Of a stretch of 9,999 nucleotides of DNA, positions 6,460 to 9,999 are shown piece by piece. A program made the translations under genes and the position numbers. Origin of the DNA: Streptomyces katrae (lineage in GTDB: Bacteria; Actinomycetota; Actinomycetes; Streptomycetales; Streptomycetaceae). Under the pieces are notes generated by a model. It was given only the letters and a program-made list of their open reading frames with translations. It had not been told where the DNA came from and did no database searches. The stretch is from contig NZ_JZWV01000233.1 in NCBI RefSeq assembly GCF_000966975.1, positions 1-9,999 of the forward strand, in the 5' to 3' direction. The first letter of the stretch is position 1. Each line of letters opens with the position of its first letter.

Positions 6460-7464
6460 CTAGTCCGTCAAGGAGCGGATCGCCTGCCGCTCCAGGTCCA
6501 GGCAGCGGTCCACTCGCCGGGCGCACGCGTCGAAGAAGGCCCGGCGTTCGTCCGGGCCGGCGTCCGGGGAGGCGGCGTGGGCGAGTTGGGCCAGCTCCGA
6601 CCACTGGCCGCCGGACTCCCTGAACAGCGCGGCGGCCTCCGCGCGGCCGGCGAGGTCGAGGAAGTCGGCGTACAGCGGCCGCGTCGCGCCCGGGGCCGTC
6701 CACTCCTCCTCCAGGCAGGCGTACAGCCGCCCGGTGCCCGCGCGGAAGGCCTCCGGCGTGCTGCCGAACCGGCGTTCCCAGCCGGCGGCGGTGCTGCCGT
6801 CGCGCAAGTCGGCGGCGAGCTTCTCCATCCCGCTGAAACCGAAGTTCACGTCGAACGCGTTACCCAGGACCGGCCCGGTGAAGTGCCTGACCGTGGAGGC
6901 GATCGCGCCCGCCACGTCCGGCTCCCCCTCGGGCGGCCCGGTGGGCACGATCAGCTGGTGGCGGCCCTTCCGGTGCGCGGTCCAGGCGGCGCCGAACTCC
7001 TCGCGGTCGATCCGGTAGGGGGTCTCGGCCCCGTCCTCGACGAGCAGGTCGTCGCCGTCGTACCCGGCGATGACGACGGTGTGCTGGTCGGTGCCGGTCA
7101 GCTCGGCGTCCGGGTCGGGGTCGTGCCAGGGCAGGGAGGAACGGTCGACCACGCAGAAGGCGGGCTGCCCGGCGTCGAGCGCGGCCCTGACCCGGCCCCA
7201 GCGGGGGTTCATGGCGCGGGTGGCCTCGTACGGAACCCCCAGGCGGCCGAGGGCGACCTGCACCCAGGGCTCGGGGTGGGCCTGGGCCACGATCGTGAGG
7301 ATGGGCAGCCTGCCCTCGTACTCGAAGACGAAGTACATGAAGCCGACACCGCCGGCCAGGCCCGCCACGAGCTCCTCGTCGTGGACGCTGCCCAGGGCGT
7401 GCCGGATCAGCGAGGCCTCCCGGTGGCGTCCGGTGCCGAAATCTTCGTATGCGAGCACGGTCAT
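6460..7464 (-). CDS. BtrH N-terminal domain / DUF4872 family protein, with the expected N-terminal Cys missing
   Basis: This 334-residue protein has a BtrH-type N-terminal domain at about 10-175: GLAGGVGFMYF (35-45), PAFCVVDRSSLPW (101-113), QHTVVIAGYDGDDLLVED (127-144) and the DREEF (153-157) region. It is followed by a DUF4872-type helical domain at about 190-330 (MEKLAADLRDG at 213-223). BtrH transfers the AHBA side chain from an acyl carrier protein to ribostamycin in butirosin synthesis, and the fold is related to papain/C39-like cysteine enzymes. His128 and Asp144 are present. The N-terminal position where relatives commonly read H-C-x-(S/T) reads GRHREAS here (12-18), so the candidate nucleophile is replaced. 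No ACP, amidotransferase or aminoglycoside gene lies nearby, which argues against a butirosin-type pathway. ATG 7464 is chosen: AGGGTGG lies just upstream. Confidence 0.8.
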   Translation of the reverse strand: MTVLAYEDFGTGRHREASLIRHALGSVHDEELVAGLAGGVGFMYFVFEYEGRLPILTIVAQAHPEPWVQVALGRLGVPYEATRAMNPRWGRVRAALDAGQPAFCVVDRSSLPWHDPDPDAELTGTDQHTVVIAGYDGDDLLVEDGAETPYRIDREEFGAAWTAHRKGRHQLIVPTGPPEGEPDVAGAIASTVRHFTGPVLGNAFDVNFGFSGMEKLAADLRDGSTAAGWERRFGSTPEAFRAGTGRLYACLEEEWTAPGATRPLYADFLDLAGRAEAAALFRESGGQWSELAQLAHAASPDAGPDERRAFFDACARRVDRCLDLERQAIRSLTD

Positions 7465-7470
7465 GAGGCC

Positions 7471-7476
7471 ACCCTA
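7471..7476 (-). promoter_or_regulatory. Possible -10 box or ribosome site before the BtrH-like gene
   Basis: On the - strand TAGGGT fits the actinobacterial TANNNT -10 pattern and ends 6 nt before the ATG, which would give a leaderless transcript. The same bases continue as AGGGTGG, which could instead serve as a Shine-Dalgarno sequence. No convincing -35 is visible, so the two readings cannot be separated from sequence. Confidence 0.3.
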
Positions 7477-7538
7477 ACCGCCGTAAGGGCAGCTCAGCGC
7501 AGCGCGAGGTGCTTCACCCCGGCGAGGTGGGCCCTGGC

Positions 7539-7578
7539 GGTGCGCGGGCCCGCACCCCGCTGGGAACGCGGGCCCGCG
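7539..7578 (-). terminator. Two adjacent GC hairpins after rpsN, likely terminator
   Basis: The region contains cgcgggcccgcg (7567-7578), a perfect 12 bp palindrome, and ggtgcg (7539-7544) pairing with cgcacc (7551-7556). Both share the core gcgggcccgc. They begin 18 bp after the stop codon of the S14 gene and precede the BtrH-like gene, so they probably end the rpmB-rpsN transcript. No U-tract is present. Confidence 0.5.
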
Positions 7579-7595
7579 CGGTCGCGCCGCCGGTG

Positions 7596-7901
7596 CTACC
7601 AGGACGACTTGGTGACTCCCGGCAGGAGTCCGGCGTGCGCCTGCTCTCGCATCCGGACGCGCGACAGCCCGAATCTGCGCAGGTGTCCGCGGGGGCGGCC
7701 GTCCACGCTGTCGCGGTTCCGGACCCGGGTGGCGCTTGCGTCGCGGGGCTGCTTGCGCAGTTCGGCCAGGGCGGCGGCGCGTTCGGCATCCGTCGAGGAC
7801 GGCCGCCGGAGGATCTCCTTCAGCTCGGCGCGCCTCCGGGCGTACCGCCCGACGATCGCCTTGCGCTTCTCGTTCTGCGCGATCTTGCTCTTCTTGGCCA
7901 T
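7596..7901 (-). CDS. rpsN: 30S ribosomal protein S14, zinc-independent (C-) paralogue
   Basis: This 101-residue protein is of normal length for the long, zinc-free type of S14. It starts [13 protein letters not shown] and contains the family signature [21 protein letters not shown] (80-100 region in family alignments), ending GVTKSSW. The position that is often Cys in this signature is Asp, and the protein has no CxxC pairs at all, unlike the short zinc-binding form. S14 binds 16S rRNA in the 30S head and is needed for A-site structure. Its ATG at 7901 overlaps the rpmB stop in TGATG, so the two are translationally coupled. A purine-rich GGTGAAGG lies 4 nt upstream. Within the Zur-controlled cluster it would replace the zinc-containing S14 during zinc limitation. 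Confidence 0.95.
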   Translation of the reverse strand: MAKKSKIAQNEKRKAIVGRYARRRAELKEILRRPSSTDAERAAALAELRKQPRDASATRVRNRDSVDGRPRGHLRRFGLSRVRMREQAHAGLLPGVTKSSW

Positions 7902-8137
7902 CAGACCTTCACCCCCCTGGCCCGGATCCGGGCCACCGCGGCCTCGATACCGATGGCGTCGACGGTCTTGACCGCCTTCGCGCTCAGGGTGAGGCGGACA
8001 TGGCGCCCTTCGCCGGGCAGCCAGTAGCGCTTGCTCTGGATGTTGGGGTCGAAGCGGCGGGACGTGCGCCGGTGCGAGTGGGAGACGTTGTTGCCGAAGC
8101 CCGGCTTGGCGCCGGTCAGCTGGCAGTGCGCGGACAA
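7901..8137 (-). CDS. rpmB: 50S ribosomal protein L28, zinc-independent (C-) paralogue
   Basis: The protein is clearly L28: [16 protein letters not shown] followed by [21 protein letters not shown] and a C-terminal [16 protein letters not shown] end. It has a single Cys and lacks the paired CxxC motifs of zinc-binding L28. I prefer the TTG at 8137, which gives 78 residues. This matches the usual M-S-A-H-C start of the family and has the purine-rich AGAGGGGCAGG upstream. An ATG at 8158 would add seven residues but has no ribosome site and would place that purine run inside the coding sequence. L28 sits at the subunit interface region of the 50S. It is the first gene of the - strand arm of the divergent Zur-controlled cluster. 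Confidence 0.93.
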   Translation of the reverse strand: MSAHCQLTGAKPGFGNNVSHSHRRTSRRFDPNIQSKRYWLPGEGRHVRLTLSAKAVKTVDAIGIEAAVARIRARGVKV

Positions 8138-8175
8138 GGTGTTACCTGCCCCTCTCATGACGGAAGTGTCGGGAG

Positions 8176-8204
8176 TAGTTATTGGAAACGATTTCCATTG
8201 TCGT
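8176..8204 (-). promoter_or_regulatory. rpmB-rpsN promoter
   Basis: On the - strand, ACGACA (8204-8199) and TAACTA (8181-8176) are separated by exactly 17 nt. The predicted start is near 8168-8169, giving a leader of about 31 nt before the TTG start. The Zur dyad lies entirely within the spacer, so repressor binding would block RNA polymerase. Confidence 0.5.
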
Positions 8205-8209
8205 ATAGT
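8182..8209 (+). promoter_or_regulatory. rpmG promoter, leaderless
   Basis: TTGGAA (8182-8187) and TATAGT (8204-8209) are separated by 16 nt. The rpmG ATG begins 6 nt after the -10 box with no Shine-Dalgarno sequence between, so transcription probably starts at the start codon. The -35 box and spacer are covered by the Zur box. The -10 touches the -35 of the opposing rpmB promoter at 8204, so the two promoters overlap face to face. Confidence 0.65.
8183..8197. promoter_or_regulatory. Zur box (zinc-uptake regulator operator)
   Basis: TGGAAACGATTTCCA is a dyad with perfect 6 bp arms (TGGAAA/TTTCCA) around a 3 bp centre. It closely matches the Streptomyces Zur consensus TGAAAATGATTTTCA. It sits in the shared intergenic region of divergent C- ribosomal protein genes, which are classic Zur targets. 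The local AT-richness stands out sharply from the surrounding GC-rich DNA. Zn-loaded Zur should bind here and repress both directions, with release under zinc starvation. Confidence 0.88.
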
Positions 8210-8215
8210 AGCGGC

Positions 8216-8380
8216 ATGGCACGCAACGAGATGCGCCCGGTCATCAAGCTCCGCTCCACAGCGGGGACCGGCTACACGTACGTCACCCGCAAGAACCGGC
8301 GGAACGACCCGGACCGCCTGGTGCTGCGCAAGTTCGACCCGGTCGTCCGCCGGCACGTCGACTTCCGCCAAGAGCGCTGA
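8216..8380 (+). CDS. rpmG: 50S ribosomal protein L33, zinc-independent (C-) paralogue
   Basis: This 54-residue protein starts [20 protein letters not shown] and continues with the L33 signature [21 protein letters not shown]. The length is exactly that of L33. The zinc-binding form carries CxxC pairs near the middle and C-terminus, and this copy has no cysteine. L33 contacts the 50S E-site region and is dispensable under standard conditions in several bacteria. The start at ATG 8216 agrees with homologues. There is no ribosome site, but a -10 box ends 6 nt upstream, which suggests leaderless translation. It is the first gene of the + strand arm and is followed after 31 bp by the L31 gene. Confidence 0.96.
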   Translation: MARNEMRPVIKLRSTAGTGYTYVTRKNRRNDPDRLVLRKFDPVVRRHVDFRQER

Positions 8381-8411
8381 CTCCCGCCCGTCCCACCTCA
8401 AGGAGCCCGTC

Positions 8412-8660
8412 ATGAAGCCTGGAATCCACCCCGCCTACGGCCCCGTCGTCTTCCGCGACAAGGCCGCAGACTTCGCCTTCCTCACCCGTTCGACCGCCAC
8501 CAGCGACAAGCCGGTGAAATGGGAGGACGGCAACACCTACCCCGTCATCGACGTGGAGATCTCCTCGCAGAGCCACCCCTTCTACACCGGCACCGCCCGC
8601 GTCCTGGACACCGCCGGCCGCGTCGAGCGCTTCCAGCGCCGTTACGGGAGGACGGCGTGA
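8412..8660 (+). CDS. rpmE2: 50S ribosomal protein L31 type B (zinc-independent)
   Basis: This 82-residue protein has the L31 type B pattern: [35 protein letters not shown], then [17 protein letters not shown] and a C-terminal [11 protein letters not shown]. Type B L31 lacks the CxxC zinc site of type A and is about 10-15 residues longer. L31 bridges the 50S central protuberance and the 30S head, and swapping type A for type B is a well-known zinc-saving response. A strong AAGGAG (8400-8405) lies 6 nt before the ATG. Its stop overlaps the start of the CobW-like gene (GTGA), coupling their translation. Confidence 0.97.
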   Translation: MKPGIHPAYGPVVFRDKAADFAFLTRSTATSDKPVKWEDGNTYPVIDVEISSQSHPFYTGTARVLDTAGRVERFQRRYGRTA

Positions 8661-9799
8661 CCCTGCCCGTCGTCATCGTCGGCGGACTCCACTCCGACGC
8701 CCGCAAGGAAGTCGTGGAACGGCTGCTGCATACCGTCCCCGGCAGCATCACGCTCCACCACGACCTGGCCACGGCGGCACGGGGCACGGTCCTGCGCGTG
8801 GTGCGCGACGCCTCGGGCGAGCTGTCGCGGAGCGAGGCGCCCCTCGTCAACGACTGCGCCTGCTGCGCGCTGCGCGAGGACCTGGTACCCGAGCTGGGAC
8901 GACTGGCCGACAGTGGCCTGGCCCGGCTGGCCGTCGTCGAACTGTGGGACTCGGTCGAGCCGAGGGCGATGGCCGAGGTCGTCGCCGCGCACGGCGCCGG
9001 CGCGTTCGACCTCACCGGCGTGATCACCGCCGTGGACCCCGCGCTCGTACTGCCGTACCTGGTCAACGGCGACGACCTGGCCGACGTGGGCCTCGCGGCG
9101 GCCGCCACGGACCAGCGCACCGTCGGCGACACCTGGGCCCGGCAGCTCGAGTACGCGCCCGTACTCGCCCTCGTCGACAGCGGGGAGGCCGATGAGGAGG
9201 ACCGCGCCCTCCTCGCCCAACTCCACCCGACCGCCAGACGGGTGGACGCGGCGTCCGGCGAGCTGGCCGCACTGGCCTTCGCCGGCTTCGACGTGGAGGC
9301 GGCTGCCGGCGCCCAGCACCCGGCCTGCGCCCTGCTCCCGCAGGAGGCGGAGGAGGCGGGAGTCACCACGTTCGTCTGGCACCGCCGCCGGCCCTTCCAT
9401 CCCGAGCGGCTCTACCAGGCCCTGGAAGACCTCTGCTGTGCGGCCGCGCGCAGCCGGGGCCGGTTCTGGCTCGCCGACCGCCCCGACACCCTGCTGGCCT
9501 GGGACGCCGCGGGCGGCGCGCTCTGCGTGGAGAACGCGGGGCCATGGCTGGCCTCCCTGCCGGACGCCGCCTGGGAACTGGTCCCGCCGATGCGGCGGGC
9601 CGCCGCCTCGCTCGACTGGCATCCCGACCACGGCGACTGCTGCCAGCACCTCGTCTTCACGTCCCCCGGCCTCGACCGCCACGGACTGGAACGGCTCCTC
9701 GAGTCCTGCCTCCTCACCGACGCCGAATACGCGGCGGGACCCGATGCCTGGAGGTCCCTGCCCGCCGCCTTCGACTCCCTCCTCGACCCCGTCTCGTAG
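8657..9799 (+). CDS. CobW/COG0523-like protein of the Zur-controlled ribosomal cluster; possible MRF-type ribosome hibernation factor
   Basis: This 380-residue protein starts at GTG 8657, which overlaps the L31 stop and follows GGGAGG. Family features: an N-terminal strand VVIVGG (5-10), CACC at 67-70 (the CxCC metal site, followed by LREDL), WDSVEP at 97-102 where relatives have an ETTG-like motif, and a CobW_C domain from about 235 ([20 protein letters not shown]) to about 357 (LESCLLTD). The P-loop position reads [10 protein letters not shown] (9-18) instead of GxxxxGKT, and the NKxD position reads LVDSGEAD (172-179), so ordinary GTP binding is doubtful. COG0523 proteins are usually zinc metallochaperones. 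In mycobacteria the member in the equivalent C- ribosomal operon, MRF, recruits Mpy to ribosomes for zinc-starvation hibernation. That role is inferred here from context and the retained CxCC. A cobalamin role is unlikely. Confidence 0.85.
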   Translation: MTLPVVIVGGLHSDARKEVVERLLHTVPGSITLHHDLATAARGTVLRVVRDASGELSRSEAPLVNDCACCALREDLVPELGRLADSGLARLAVVELWDSVEPRAMAEVVAAHGAGAFDLTGVITAVDPALVLPYLVNGDDLADVGLAAAATDQRTVGDTWARQLEYAPVLALVDSGEADEEDRALLAQLHPTARRVDAASGELAALAFAGFDVEAAAGAQHPACALLPQEAEEAGVTTFVWHRRRPFHPERLYQALEDLCCAAARSRGRFWLADRPDTLLAWDAAGGALCVENAGPWLASLPDAAWELVPPMRRAAASLDWHPDHGDCCQHLVFTSPGLDRHGLERLLESCLLTDAEYAAGPDAWRSLPAAFDSLLDPVS

Positions 9800-9831
9800 A
9801 CCCCGTACGACCCACCGCCCAAGGAGCACGC

Positions 9832-9999
9832 ATGGCCCGCCGCCAGAACCCCCGCAAGCCGCTCAAGGACCGACCCAACCCGCTGGACGCGGCAGGAATC
9901 ACCCGTATCGACTACAAGGACACCGACCTGCTGCGGAAGTTCGTCTCCGACCGCGGCAAGATCCGCAGCCGCCGCGTCACCCGCGTCACCGCCCAGCAG
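9832..9999 (+). CDS. rpsR: 30S ribosomal protein S18, zinc-independent paralogue (3' end outside window)
   Basis: The first 56 codons are visible, beginning [17 protein letters not shown], and about 25 more are expected. The core [25 protein letters not shown] is the S18 signature. The zinc-binding paralogue carries a CxxC near residues 12-18 and a Cys/His pair after RRVT. Here those positions read PNPLDAAGI and RVTAQQ with no cysteine, so this is the C- form. S18 pairs with S6 on the 30S platform. AAGGAG (9821-9826) lies 5 nt before the ATG, and the gene follows the CobW-like gene by 32 bp, apparently in the same transcript. Confidence 0.95.
   Translation, partial: MARRQNPRKPLKDRPNPLDAAGITRIDYKDTDLLRKFVSDRGKIRSRRVTRVTAQQ

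Noticed and set aside
7539..7578. Mobile-element ends suggested by repeated gcgggcccgc
   Set aside because: The copies are short and lie beyond the rpsN stop, with no transposase or target duplication. A terminator explains them better.
6319..7971. 550-residue + strand frame over the BtrH-like and S14 genes
   Set aside because: It runs antisense through two recognisable genes and two terminator hairpins, and shows no domain.
8657..9799. Cobalamin biosynthesis assignment suggested by the CobW name
   Set aside because: No cob genes are nearby, and Zur-box and ribosomal-protein context points to zinc physiology. GTPase motifs are degenerate.

Overview
The window is very GC-rich with strong third-position GC bias and actinobacterial features: AAGGAG ribosome sites, GTG/TTG starts, TANNNT-type -10 boxes placed directly before start codons, and GTGA/TGATG gene overlaps. 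Protein content points to a Streptomyces or close relative, on a chromosome.

Left part (1-4855). The window opens inside the 3' end of a + strand gene, probably an NCS1 (purine-cytosine permease type) transporter with a cysteine-rich tail. It converges on three - strand genes. Read in their own direction these are a membrane acyltransferase-3 protein, a Tat-exported glycoside-hydrolase-like (TIM barrel) protein starting 35 bp after it, and, after a 112 bp gap with a possible terminator, a long protein of leucine-rich-repeat-variant/HEAT-like repeats. The first two look like one envelope or exopolysaccharide-related unit. The 211 bp between 4856 and 5066 hold only the upstream region of the acyltransferase gene.

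Middle part (5067-7464). A PadR-family regulator and a multi-membrane-segment protein overlap by 4 bp and form a two-gene unit. Its regulator appears leaderless and has a tandem repeat over its promoter. After a non-coding stretch ending in a 36 bp perfect palindrome (terminator) comes a BtrH N-terminal/DUF4872-type protein that lacks the cysteine expected near its N-terminus.

Right part (7596-9999) is the most informative region. It is a divergent cluster of zinc-independent (cysteine-free, 'C-') ribosomal protein paralogues: S14 and L28 on the - strand, and L33, L31 and S18 on the + strand, with a CobW/COG0523-like gene embedded between L31 and S18. A 15 bp dyad (TGGAAA-CGA-TTTCCA) that matches the actinobacterial Zur box lies in the shared 78 bp promoter region, inside the spacers of two face-to-face promoters, so one Zur dimer site should silence both arms when zinc is plentiful. 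Under zinc starvation the paralogues would replace the zinc-containing copies and free zinc. The CobW-like protein keeps its CxCC motif but has lost the recognisable P-loop and NKxD GTPase motifs. In mycobacteria the equivalent operon carries MRF, a COG0523 protein that recruits the hibernation factor Mpy to ribosomes, so this gene is a candidate ribosome-hibernation or zinc-handling factor rather than a cobalamin gene. No rRNA, tRNA, CRISPR array, transposase, integrase or attachment site was seen.
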